DNA of 64,000 nucleotides from Pseudolabrys sp. (GTDB lineage Bacteria; Pseudomonadota; Alphaproteobacteria; Rhizobiales; Xanthobacteraceae), in NCBI GenBank assembly GCA_026125895.1, contig JAHCKG010000019.1:27029-91028 (forward strand), read 5' to 3'. Each line of letters opens with the position of its first letter. Position 1 is the stretch's first letter. The notes beneath the pieces were generated by a model. That model saw nothing but the letters and a program-made list of their open reading frames with translations, did not search any database and was not told the DNA's origin. The position numbers were made by a program, and so were the translations under genes. This document shows, piece after piece, positions 8,007 through 15,570 of the stretch.

Positions 8007-8966
8007 ATGACGATGCGCGATCCCGTTCATCACCGGCTCGACGCCGCGCCCGACACCGTGCACTGGGGCTATTTCAGCGCGGCGCTGCCGCCGCGATTGA
8101 CCATCGACAGCGGCGACCGCGTCACCATTTCCGCGGTCTCCGGCGGGCCCGACATTCTGCCGCCGCCGCCGCTCAAGGTGCCGCAGGCGCAGCGCGACAT
8201 CCACGCCAAGGTCACCGATCGCATGCCCGGCGCGATCCTTACCGGGCCGGTCGCCGTGCGCGGCGCCAGGAAAGGGCAAACGCTCCAGGTCGATATCGAG
8301 CGCATCGAGCCGCTGTGCGGCTGGGCCTATCATTCGATCCGGCCGCTGGTCGGCGCCCTGCCCCACGATTTCGACGAGACCCGCGTCATTCACCTGACGG
8401 TCGATGAGCAGCGCAAGGCATGGCGGCTGCCGTGGGGCCACAAGGTGCCCTACAAGCCGTTCTTCGGCATCATGGCGGTGGCGCCCCCTGCCAACTGGGG
8501 CAAGATCTCATCGCTGCCGCCGCGGCAAAACGGCGGCAATATCGACAACTGCGAGCTCGGCGCCGGCTCGACCTTGTACCTGCCGATCTTCACCGACGGC
8601 GCGCTGTTCTCGACCGGGGACGGCCACGGCGCGCAGAGCGACGGCGAGATCGGCATGGCCTGCGAGGCCGGGCTGATCGGCACCTTCCGCCTGACGGTGC
8701 GCGACGACATGCCGTTGCAATGGCCGATGGCCGAGACGCCGACGCATTACATCACAATGGCATTCGATCCCGACCTCGATGATTGCGTCGTCATCGCATT
8801 GCGGCTGATGCTCGACCTGATGGTCGCGCGCACCTCGCTCGACCGCTACCAGGCTTACGCCCTGATGAACCTCGCCGCCGACCTTCGTGTCACGCAGGTG
8901 GCGAACGGCGACAAGGGCATCCACTGCATGATGCACAAGAAGTACTTCGCGCCGCTGCCGGCCTGA
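8007..8966 (+). CDS. Acetamidase/formamidase family amidohydrolase
   Basis: A 319-residue cytosolic enzyme of the acetamidase/formamidase family, which releases ammonia from formamide, acetamide or related short amides. Diagnostic parts are GNIDNCELGAGSTLYLPIF, the GDGHGAQSDGE motif with metal/catalytic residues, and the C-terminal HCMMHKKYF. It has its own promoter in the gap after the HAD gene and ends against a terminator shared with the convergent binding-protein gene. The exact amide used is not known. Confidence 0.88.
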   Translation: MTMRDPVHHRLDAAPDTVHWGYFSAALPPRLTIDSGDRVTISAVSGGPDILPPPPLKVPQAQRDIHAKVTDRMPGAILTGPVAVRGARKGQTLQVDIERIEPLCGWAYHSIRPLVGALPHDFDETRVIHLTVDEQRKAWRLPWGHKVPYKPFFGIMAVAPPANWGKISSLPPRQNGGNIDNCELGAGSTLYLPIFTDGALFSTGDGHGAQSDGEIGMACEAGLIGTFRLTVRDDMPLQWPMAETPTHYITMAFDPDLDDCVVIALRLMLDLMVARTSLDRYQAYALMNLAADLRVTQVANGDKGIHCMMHKKYFAPLPA

Positions 8967-8974
8967 GCTTTCGC

Positions 8975-9008
8975 AAAAAACACCCGCTCTCAACGGAGAG
9001 AGCGGGTG
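8975..9008 (-). terminator. Intrinsic terminator of the binding-protein gene
   Basis: An 11-bp perfect stem CACCCGCTCTC/GAGAGCGGGTG (8981-8991 with 8998-9008) around a 6-nt loop, followed on the minus strand by six T. It lies between two converging genes and, by its U-run, serves the minus-strand gene. Confidence 0.85.
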
Positions 9009-9035
9009 CGAAGGTGCCGCTGGTGAGCGGAGGGA

Positions 9036-10001
9036 TTACTTCTTCGTCGTGTAGAGGATGTCGAGCAGATCCTTCTTTTCGTCGTCCGTCAGCGGCTTGT
9101 CGATGAACTTGCCGCTGATCGCCTGCTCGATGAGCGTGTCGAGTCCGCGGATCGGACCGAAGGAGAGCGCGTCGCGCTTGTAAAAGGCCAAGCCCTTGGC
9201 GGCGATCGACGGCGTCACCTTGTTCCAGGCGGCATAGCTCTTCGAAGCCTCATCGACGTTGGCATAAGCCCAGTCGATGCACTTATCGAGCGTCTCCATG
9301 AATTTCACCGCCACCGCGCGCCGCTTGGAAACGAAATCGGTGCTGGCGATGATGACGCGCCCCGTGAGCTGCGCCTGCGACTTGACGTCGTCGCCCGAGA
9401 ACAGCACGCGGATCTCGCCCTTCTCGACGGCATCGAGTCCGGACGGCGGTACGGAGAACCCGACGTCGATCTGCTTGGTCATCGCCATGGTAAAGGTGGC
9501 GTCCATCGCGCCGGTCGATATCGCCTTGAAGTCAATCTTGCGCTCGGCCTTCAGCGCCAGCAGGATCGCCTCGCTGGCGCCGCCGGGGCGGGAGAACGCG
9601 ACCGTCTTGCCCTGGATGTCGTCGATGCCCTTGAGCGGGCTGGCGGCCGGCACATAGAAGAACGAATCGTTCTGGCCGATGAATTCCGTGCTGATGATCT
9701 TGAACTTGCCGCCCTGACGATAAGCGGCGAGCACCGAGTTGGTGCCCGGCGAATAGCCGATGTCCATGCCGCCGGCGAGCACCGCCTGCACGTTCTCCGA
9801 ACCGCCGCGGGTCGACACCACTTCGACGTCCAGACCGGCCTTGGCGAATTCGCCGCGATCCTTGCACAAGGTCGGCTGGGTGGTGTCCCAGAGACCGACG
9901 AAGGTCGTCGCGACCTTCACTTTTTCCATCGACTGGGCCGATGCGGTCTGACCGAATGCGGCCAGGCAAAGCGCCGACGCGAGAACAATCCGAACAGTCA
10001 T
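9036..10001 (-). CDS. ABC transporter substrate-binding protein (NMT1/SsuA-like)
   Basis: A periplasmic solute-binding protein of the NMT1/THI5, taurine/nitrate/sulfonate type (321 residues). A Sec signal peptide (VRIVLASALCLAAFGQTASAQ) is followed by the family pattern GLWDTTQPTLCKDRGEFAKAGLDVEVVSTRGG and the hinge region AGGMDIGYSPGTNSVLAAYRQG. The ATG at 10001 is preferred over two GTG codons just upstream because AGAGGGGG sits 7 nt before it. No permease or ATPase gene is adjacent, so it is an orphan binding protein; its ligand is unknown. A candidate promoter lies at 10099-10126 and a terminator follows the stop. Confidence 0.85.
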   Translation of the reverse strand: MTVRIVLASALCLAAFGQTASAQSMEKVKVATTFVGLWDTTQPTLCKDRGEFAKAGLDVEVVSTRGGSENVQAVLAGGMDIGYSPGTNSVLAAYRQGGKFKIISTEFIGQNDSFFYVPAASPLKGIDDIQGKTVAFSRPGGASEAILLALKAERKIDFKAISTGAMDATFTMAMTKQIDVGFSVPPSGLDAVEKGEIRVLFSGDDVKSQAQLTGRVIIASTDFVSKRRAVAVKFMETLDKCIDWAYANVDEASKSYAAWNKVTPSIAAKGLAFYKRDALSFGPIRGLDTLIEQAISGKFIDKPLTDDEKKDLLDILYTTKK

Positions 10002-10309
10002 CACCACACCCCCTCTGTTTGTAAGAAACCGCCGCGACAGCGACCAACCACCGCCGCGCCACCTATTTATTATGCTTATATAACTTAGCTATCTGAATAG
10101 TATTGTGCGATAAGTTTTCGAGTCAAAGGGAATTTGGCCGCAGCCGCGCGGTCGTACGGCGGGAAGTTTTCGAGGCTGCAATCGGCGATGGGAGAGATGG
10201 TCCCGCCGCGCGCAACGGGTTACCTTCGGGCGCGCTCGCCGCCGCGCCGTCGTCGCGGATGGCCTCCGGCGTGCATCGAACCCGCCGCCCCGCAGGACGT
10301 TATCGGGAC
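10002..10309. other. Divergent intergenic region with AT-rich island
   Basis: This 308-bp gap separates the binding-protein gene from the cupin gene. The part at about 10067-10125 is unusually AT-rich. Read on the minus strand it holds TTGACT (10121-10126) and AATACT (10099-10104), 16 bp apart, a fair promoter for the binding protein with a leader of about 90 nt. The part 10126-10309 is GC-rich; an open frame continues upstream of the cupin start but its composition does not look coding. Confidence 0.45.
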
Positions 10310-10831
10310 ATGCAAACGCCCATCACCTATTTCTTTGAGGACGACGGCAAGGTGCCGAACAACGCGGCGCTGCCCATGCTGGTGTACAAGGCCGCGCTCG
10401 ATCTCGCGGCCAGCCGCGATCCCGAAGCTGCCATCGAGAAAATGTTCGACGCCAACGGTTGGGGCCACGGCCGGTGGCGCAACGGCATCTTCCCCTACAC
10501 GCATTATCACTCGATGATCCACGAGGTGCTCGGGATCGCCCGCGGCACCGCCAAGGTGCGCTTCGGCGGCGACAAGGGCGAAGTGCTGGATCTCGAGCCC
10601 GGCGACGTCGCGGTGCTGCCGGCCGGCACGGGTCATCAGCGGCTCGAGGGCTCGGCCGATCTCGTCGTCATCGGCGGCTATCCGCCCGAGGGCACGTATA
10701 ATCTGTGCCGCGGCGACCGCCCAGCCGACCGCGACGCCGCGCTCGAGACCATCCCGCAGGTGCCGGTTCCGGACAGCGACCCGGTCGAGGGGAAGGATGG
10801 GGCGCTGACCACCTTGTGGCGAAGCGCCTAA
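10310..10831 (+). CDS. Cupin domain protein, YjlB-like
   Basis: A single-cupin protein of 173 residues resembling the YjlB group. The core is THYHSMIHEVLGIARGTAKV, then FGGDKG and a second cupin motif DVAVLPAGTGHQRLEG. The His residues of HYHS and GH, with the Glu of HEV, are the expected metal ligands. The enzymatic function of the family is not established. The start at 10310 begins the conserved sequence (MQTPITYFFEDDG); an open extension back to 10103 is rejected as arginine-rich. It stands alone, followed by a palindromic repeat. Confidence 0.8.
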   Translation: MQTPITYFFEDDGKVPNNAALPMLVYKAALDLAASRDPEAAIEKMFDANGWGHGRWRNGIFPYTHYHSMIHEVLGIARGTAKVRFGGDKGEVLDLEPGDVAVLPAGTGHQRLEGSADLVVIGGYPPEGTYNLCRGDRPADRDAALETIPQVPVPDSDPVEGKDGALTTLWRSA

Positions 10832-10840
10832 CATGCGATT

Positions 10841-10933
10841 TCCGCGCGTCCCCGCGGAAGCGAGGACCCAGTGCCGTAGCAAGAGCCTCTCCGGCTTGGC
10901 CTCTGGATCCCCGCTTGCGCGGGGATGAGCGGA
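10841..10933. repeat. Dispersed palindromic repeat, family B (copy 2)
   Basis: A 93-bp element with inverted ends TCCGC/GCGGA. The two arms each carry a small hairpin (GTCCCCGCGGAAGCGAGGAC and GGATCCCCGCTTGCGCGGGG). It matches 40075-40165 and, in part, 387-415. It fills the space between the cupin and methyltransferase genes. Confidence 0.75.
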
Positions 10934-10962
10934 GTTTGACGATCTGCCTGAGGTCTGCGCGC

Positions 10963-11655
10963 ATGGACTGGATCAGCTTCTACGATTTCAAGCACTCGGT
11001 GATCTACGTGAACGGGCGTCACCGCGACGTCCATTACCAGACCATCGCCAAGGACATCCGCGTGCTGGTGCCCTCGCCCGACGCCATCGTCATGGACTAT
11101 GGCTGCGGCGAAGCGACGAGCGCGGCGCTGGTCGCGGAAGCCTGCCAGCATCTCACTTTGGTCGAAGCGGCCCCTAACGTGCGCGCCGCCTTGCGCGAGC
11201 GTTACGCCGCGAACCCGAAGATGTCGGTGATGAATCCCGACGAAGCGGCGAAGACCCCCGATGGCACCGTTGATATGATCGTGCTGCACTCGGTGGCGCA
11301 GTATCTGACCGCCGACGAACTCAAGGCGATGATGACGACGTTCCATCGGCTGCTGAAGCCGACCGGCACCTTTGTGCTCGGCGACATCGTCCCGCCGCAA
11401 ATGGCCTCGGTCTGGGCCGCGCTGTCGCTGCTGAAGTTCGGCGCGCAGAACGGCTTCTTCTGGGCCGCGGTCGGCGGCCTGATCCGCATCCTGGTGTCGG
11501 ACTATTTCACGCTGAAGAAGACGCACGGCCTGTCGCACTACACCGAGGCCGACATGCTGGCGCGGCTCCGGGCCGCCGGCTTCGCGCCGCGGCGCGCCCC
11601 GCACAACATCGGCCATAACCAGCACCGCATGACGTTCCTCTCGAAGCCGGTGTGA
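10963..11655 (+). CDS. Class I SAM-dependent methyltransferase
   Basis: A 230-residue Rossmann-fold methyltransferase. Motif I for S-adenosylmethionine is VMDYGCGEATSAALVA (near 46-61), motif II contains LTLVEAAPN, and post-motif residues TVDMIVLHSVAQYLT give the strand-4 region. A hydrophobic stretch (FGAQNGFFWAAVGGLIRILVS) in the C-terminal half could help it sit on membranes or bind a lipid-like acceptor. The acceptor is unknown. The ATG at 10963 follows directly on a palindromic repeat, which rules out most upstream extension. Confidence 0.82.
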   Translation: MDWISFYDFKHSVIYVNGRHRDVHYQTIAKDIRVLVPSPDAIVMDYGCGEATSAALVAEACQHLTLVEAAPNVRAALRERYAANPKMSVMNPDEAAKTPDGTVDMIVLHSVAQYLTADELKAMMTTFHRLLKPTGTFVLGDIVPPQMASVWAALSLLKFGAQNGFFWAAVGGLIRILVSDYFTLKKTHGLSHYTEADMLARLRAAGFAPRRAPHNIGHNQHRMTFLSKPV

Positions 11656-11761
11656 CGGGTTCCGACTGCATGCTTCGTGGTTAACAGCGCCGTTAACTGC
11701 AATCCAAAATGTCGCAGCGGATTAACGACCTTGTGATCGAGCCAGTGTAGGCTTCTGTCAT

Positions 11762-11837
11762 GGCCCGGTGGCGGAGCGTCTACGCAAAGGACCCTGCAAG
11801 GTCCTTCACCCTGGTTCAAATCCAGGCTGGGCCTCCA
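11762..11837 (+). tRNA. tRNA-Cys (GCA)
   Basis: A 76-nt cloverleaf. The acceptor arms GGCCCGG/CTGGGCC pair with one G-U, the anticodon arm GGACC-CTGCAAG-GGTCC-type stem shows anticodon GCA, and the T-arm CCTGG-TTCAAAT-CCAGG is perfect. The discriminator is U73 as expected for Cys, and CCA is encoded. Confidence 0.95.
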
Positions 11838-11855
11838 CTCTCTTCTCCTGCGTCG

Positions 11856-12764
11856 TCAGGACGTCTTCTTCGCCGCCGCCGCCAGGGTCTTCGACACGCG
11901 CTCCAGCAGGAAGCGCGCCGGCGCCGATAAGGTCCGCTCCTTTAACGTCAGAATGCCGAGCCGGCGCTGGATAGCGGGCGCCACCAGCGGCCGCATCGCC
12001 AGCGCGCGATGGCTGAACATCGCCAAGGTCAGCGACGGCAGCGCCGTGATGCCGAGCCCCGCGCTCACCAAAGTCACCGCCGACAGGATCTGCTCGACCT
12101 CGTAGCGCGGGCGGATGACGAGTTCGGTCTGGCCCATCGCCGTATCGGCGAAGCGCCGCACCGACGTCGTCGCCGACAATGCAATGAAGGGATAATCGAC
12201 GGTGTCCTTCCAGGTCACCGTCTTGAGCCGCGCCAGCGGGTGATTGCGCTTGCAGACGAGGTAGAACGGATCGGCGCCGAGTTCCTCGAAATGCAGTTCG
12301 GGATAAGCCGCCGCCTGCGTCGTCACCGCGAAATCGACGACGCCGTTGCGCAGGATCGCCACCGCGCGCTCCTGCAGCACATCGTGCACGCTGACGTCGA
12401 TCTCCGGATATTCTTTGGCGAAGGCGCCGAGCGCTTCGGGCAGCACGGTGGCAGCGACCGAGGGCAACACGGCAAGCGACACGCGACCGCGCTTGCCGGC
12501 GGCGCGCGCGCTGATGCCGGACAGCGCCGCCTCGAAATCCCGCACCAGATCGTCGGCAACCGCCGCCAGATCGCGGCCGTCGGCGGTGAGAATGAGCGAG
12601 CGCGTGGTGCGGTCGAACAGCCGCAAGCCGAGCTGGGTCTCGATCTTTGAAATGGTCCCGGACAGGCTCGGTTGCGAAATGCCGAGCCTGTCGGCCGCCT
12701 CGCTGAAGGAGCGGGCGCGGCTCGCGGCGACGAAAACCTGAAGCTGTCTCAAAGTTATATTCAT
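11856..12764 (-). CDS. LysR family transcriptional regulator
   Basis: A 302-residue LysR-type regulator. The N-terminal helix-turn-helix is FVAASRARSFSEAADRLGIS followed by QPSLSGTISKIETQLG. The C-terminal part is a two-lobed periplasmic-binding-like effector domain. It is divergent from the AtuA/TRAP operon, with only 94 bp between start codons, the classic arrangement for a LysR activator of the neighbouring operon. The effector is probably the compound brought in by the TAXI transporter or a product of it, which is an inference. Confidence 0.9.
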   Translation of the reverse strand: MNITLRQLQVFVAASRARSFSEAADRLGISQPSLSGTISKIETQLGLRLFDRTTRSLILTADGRDLAAVADDLVRDFEAALSGISARAAGKRGRVSLAVLPSVAATVLPEALGAFAKEYPEIDVSVHDVLQERAVAILRNGVVDFAVTTQAAAYPELHFEELGADPFYLVCKRNHPLARLKTVTWKDTVDYPFIALSATTSVRRFADTAMGQTELVIRPRYEVEQILSAVTLVSAGLGITALPSLTLAMFSHRALAMRPLVAPAIQRRLGILTLKERTLSAPARFLLERVSKTLAAAAKKTS

Positions 12765-12826
12765 AGGTCTCGATTATATATCAGGTGCAATCCTTCCTTG
12801 ACACCTATTTGTTTTTCGATTTCGAT
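12763..12826 (+). promoter_or_regulatory. Divergent LysR/AtuA promoter region
   Basis: Inverted ATAGGT (12763-12768) and ACCTAT (12803-12808), with an extra AGGTG copy between, flank an AT-rich core. A perfect -35 TTGACA lies at 12798-12803, overlapping one arm, with a weak -10 TTCGAT 17 bp on. The layout fits LysR binding across a shared regulatory region. Confidence 0.5.
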
Positions 12827-12858
12827 GCGACCGAGAAGAACGTGTCGAGGAAGCGTGC

Positions 12859-14214
12859 ATGGTGGAGCGACTATTGGTCGGCGCCGGCGCCGGTTATTCC
12901 GGCGACCGCATTGACGCCCCGATCGCCGTGGTGCGCGATCTCAAGGCCTCCGGCGAACGCGCCGCCATCATTTTCGAGACGCTCGGCGAACGGACCCTGG
13001 CGCTGGCGCAATTGCGCCGTCGTGAAAATCCGGAGCTCGGCTACGAACCGAAGCTGAAAGCCCTGCTGACGCCGGTGCTGAAGGATTGCGTCGATTCCAA
13101 GATCTCCATCATCGGCAATTTCGGCGCCGGCAATCCGCCGGCCGCCGCGCAGCTGATCGCGGAACTCGCCGCCGAGCAGAAGGTGAACGCCAGGATCGGC
13201 GTCGTCACCGGCGACGACATGCTCGGGCCCGAAGGGCTCGAGGTGCTGCGCGCCGCGAGCAACGAACTCCCGGACGACAAACTCCTCGTCTCGGCCAATG
13301 CCTATCTCGGCGCCGCGCCCATCGTCGAAGCGCTCGGCGAAGGGGCCGACGTCGTCGTCACCGGCCGCGTCGCCGATCCGTCGCTGACATTGGGGCCGCT
13401 GATCCATGCCTTCGGCTGGCAGTATGACGACTGGCATCGCCTCGGCGTCGGCACCATGGCCGGGCATCTGCTCGAATGCGGCGCGCAGGTGACCGGCGGC
13501 TATTTCGCCGATCCCGGCTTCAAGGACGTGCCGCAGCCGGAGAACATCGGCTTTCCCATCGCCGCCATCGAGCGCGACGCGAGCTTCGTGATCGGCAAGG
13601 CGCACGGCGGCGGGCTCGTCGACAAGCGCACGGTCGCCGAGCAACTGCTGTACGAGGTGCACGATCCGGCGGCTTATCTCACGCCCGATGTCACCGCCGA
13701 TATCAGCCGCGCCTCGATCGTCGAACTCGGCGGCGACCGCGTCCGCGTCGACGGCATCACCGGCCACCAGCGGCCGGACACGCTCAAAGTCACCGTCTGC
13801 TACGACGGCGGCTACATCGCCGAGGGCGAGATCTCCTATTACGGGCCGAATGCGCTGGCACGCGCGCGTCTCGCCGCCGACGTGGTGAAGAAGCGCAGCC
13901 CCAAGGGCATCCGCATGCGCTGCGACATCATCGGCGTGCTCAGCGTCCTGGGCGACGACACAGGACGCGCCTGGAGCGAGCTCGACAGCTTCGGCGAGCC
14001 GACCGAGGACGTGCGGCTGCGGGTCGCCTTTGCCGGCAACGACAAGGCGCTGGTGGAACGCGGTCTCCAGGAGGTCGAGGCGCTGTACTGCGCCGGGCCG
14101 GCCGCCGGCGGCGGCATCCGGCTGTCGCTGCGGCCGCGGATCGCCGCGACCTCATGCTTCATTCCGCGCAGCGCCGTGAAGCCCCGGGTCGAGATCGTGG
14201 AGGCGCGTTCATGA
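12859..14214 (+). CDS. Acyclic terpene utilisation AtuA family protein (DUF1446)
   Basis: A 451-residue protein of the DUF1446/AtuA family. The start (LLVGAGAGYSGDRIDAPIAV), the DCVDSKISIIGNFGAGNPPA block and the VVVTGRVADPSLTLGPLIH motif are hallmarks. AtuA is needed for citronellol/geraniol use in Pseudomonas, but family members occur in many organic-acid clusters and the reaction is not firmly known. The stop overlaps the start of the next gene by four bases (ATGA), so translation is probably coupled. It is the first gene of an operon with an AtuA-related small protein and a TAXI TRAP transporter. Confidence 0.88.
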   Translation: MVERLLVGAGAGYSGDRIDAPIAVVRDLKASGERAAIIFETLGERTLALAQLRRRENPELGYEPKLKALLTPVLKDCVDSKISIIGNFGAGNPPAAAQLIAELAAEQKVNARIGVVTGDDMLGPEGLEVLRAASNELPDDKLLVSANAYLGAAPIVEALGEGADVVVTGRVADPSLTLGPLIHAFGWQYDDWHRLGVGTMAGHLLECGAQVTGGYFADPGFKDVPQPENIGFPIAAIERDASFVIGKAHGGGLVDKRTVAEQLLYEVHDPAAYLTPDVTADISRASIVELGGDRVRVDGITGHQRPDTLKVTVCYDGGYIAEGEISYYGPNALARARLAADVVKKRSPKGIRMRCDIIGVLSVLGDDTGRAWSELDSFGEPTEDVRLRVAFAGNDKALVERGLQEVEALYCAGPAAGGGIRLSLRPRIAATSCFIPRSAVKPRVEIVEARS

Positions 14215-14570
14215 CCGAGGTTCAGCTTCATGCCCTCGCCCACGCGCGGACCGGCGACAAAGGCAACCGCCTCAACGTGTCGCTGATCGCCTACGACCCG
14301 GCGATCTATCCGCTTTTGGTCGAGCACGTCACCGAACAGGTGGTCGCGGCGCGCTTTGCCTGTCGCAAGCCGTCGGCGGTGAAGCGTTACGAACTGCCGA
14401 ACATGTTCGCGCTCAATTTCGTGCTCGACGACGTGCTCGACGGCGGCGTCACGCAGGCGCTCAACCTCGATTCGCACGGCAAGACCTTGAGCTTTCATCT
14501 GCTGGGCCTGCGCATTCCGGTGCCGGAGGCGCTTGCCAAATACGCGCGGGTCAAACCCGGCGAAGACTGA
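14211..14570 (+). CDS. AtuA-related small protein
   Basis: A 119-residue protein equivalent to the C-terminal section found fused to AtuA in some organisms. The conserved opening is LHALAHARTGDKGNRLNVSL, then FACRKPSAVKRYELPNMFALN, and a C-terminal GKTLSFHLLGLRIPVPE. It is translated from an ATG overlapping the preceding stop. It almost certainly forms a functional pair with the preceding protein; the reaction is unknown. Confidence 0.85.
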   Translation: MTEVQLHALAHARTGDKGNRLNVSLIAYDPAIYPLLVEHVTEQVVAARFACRKPSAVKRYELPNMFALNFVLDDVLDGGVTQALNLDSHGKTLSFHLLGLRIPVPEALAKYARVKPGED

Positions 14571-14607
14571 CAAGAAACGGCCAATGAAACTGATGGAGGA
14601 GACAACA

Positions 14608-15570
14608 ATGATTGCCAAAAAGCTATTGATCACCACCGCCGTCTTGATCGCCGGCATGACCGCGGCATCGGCGCAGCAGAAGCTGCTGATCGGCTCGACT
14701 TCGTCGTCGTCGTCGCAATACGGCTATTTCGTCGCCGTGTCGCAGATCATCAATGCCAAGGTGCAGGGCATCGAGTCGTCGGTGGTCGAAACCGGCGCCA
14801 CGGTGGATAACCTGCGCCGGCTCGACCGCAAGCAGATCGATCTCGGCCTCGTCACCACCAACACCGGCTACCAGGCTTATGCCGGCACCGAAGGCTTCAA
14901 GGACAAGCCCGTGCCGATACGCCTGCTGTGGGTCTACACCGCCGCGCCGCAGAACGTCATCGTCCGCAAGGACGCCAACATCGCCAAGATCGCGGACCTC
15001 GCCGGCAAGAAATTCAATCCGGGCCTGCGCGGCTCGGCGACCGAGAAGACCACCGAAGCGGTGTTCAAGCTGCTCGGCATCAAGGCCGACGAGGCACGCG
15101 GCTCGACCTCCGACATCGTCGATGCCATCAAGGACAACCGTGTCGTCGGTTACGTCAAGAGCGGCGCCGGCAACAAGCTCGACGGATCCTCGCTCGACAT
15201 CGCCACCTTCACGCCGATCCAGGTGCTGTCGCTGACCGACGAGCAGGCCGACAAGATCAAGAAGGAGATGCCCGACCTCGGCGTCGTCAAGGTGCCGGCC
15301 GGCGCCGCCGACGGCGTGCCCGCTTATACGACCTGGAGCTTCGGCCTCGCCGTCGTCGCCCGCGCCGACATGCCGGAGGACGTTGCCTACAAGATCGTCA
15401 AGGCGATCGACGAGGACAAGTCGGTGCAGGCCAATGCGCTCGCCGAAATGAAGGGCGCCAACATCGCGCAGATGACGGTCGATTACGGCTCGATCCCGCT
15501 GCACGCCGGAGCCGCCAAGTATCTCAAGGAGAAGGGCTTGGAAATCCCGGCCCGGATCGCGCCGAAATGA
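14608..15570 (+). CDS. TAXI-type TRAP transporter substrate-binding protein
   Basis: A periplasmic binding protein of the TAXI (TRAP-associated extracytoplasmic immunogenic) family, 320 residues. The signal peptide is MIAKKLLITTAVLIAGMTAA with cleavage near ASAQQ. The mature start KLLIGSTSSSSSQYGYFVAV, the GATVDNLRRLDRKQIDLGLV segment and the C-terminal VDYGSIPLHAGAAKYLKEKG are typical. TAXI proteins usually bind dicarboxylates or amino acids. A strong site GGAGGAGAC precedes the ATG at 14608. Its stop overlaps the permease start by four bases. Confidence 0.9.
   Translation: MIAKKLLITTAVLIAGMTAASAQQKLLIGSTSSSSSQYGYFVAVSQIINAKVQGIESSVVETGATVDNLRRLDRKQIDLGLVTTNTGYQAYAGTEGFKDKPVPIRLLWVYTAAPQNVIVRKDANIAKIADLAGKKFNPGLRGSATEKTTEAVFKLLGIKADEARGSTSDIVDAIKDNRVVGYVKSGAGNKLDGSSLDIATFTPIQVLSLTDEQADKIKKEMPDLGVVKVPAGAADGVPAYTTWSFGLAVVARADMPEDVAYKIVKAIDEDKSVQANALAEMKGANIAQMTVDYGSIPLHAGAAKYLKEKGLEIPARIAPK

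Noticed and set aside
10103-10309. N-terminal extension of the cupin gene
   Set aside because: The extra residues are Arg/Ala-rich without similarity, while the conserved cupin sequence begins at 10310.
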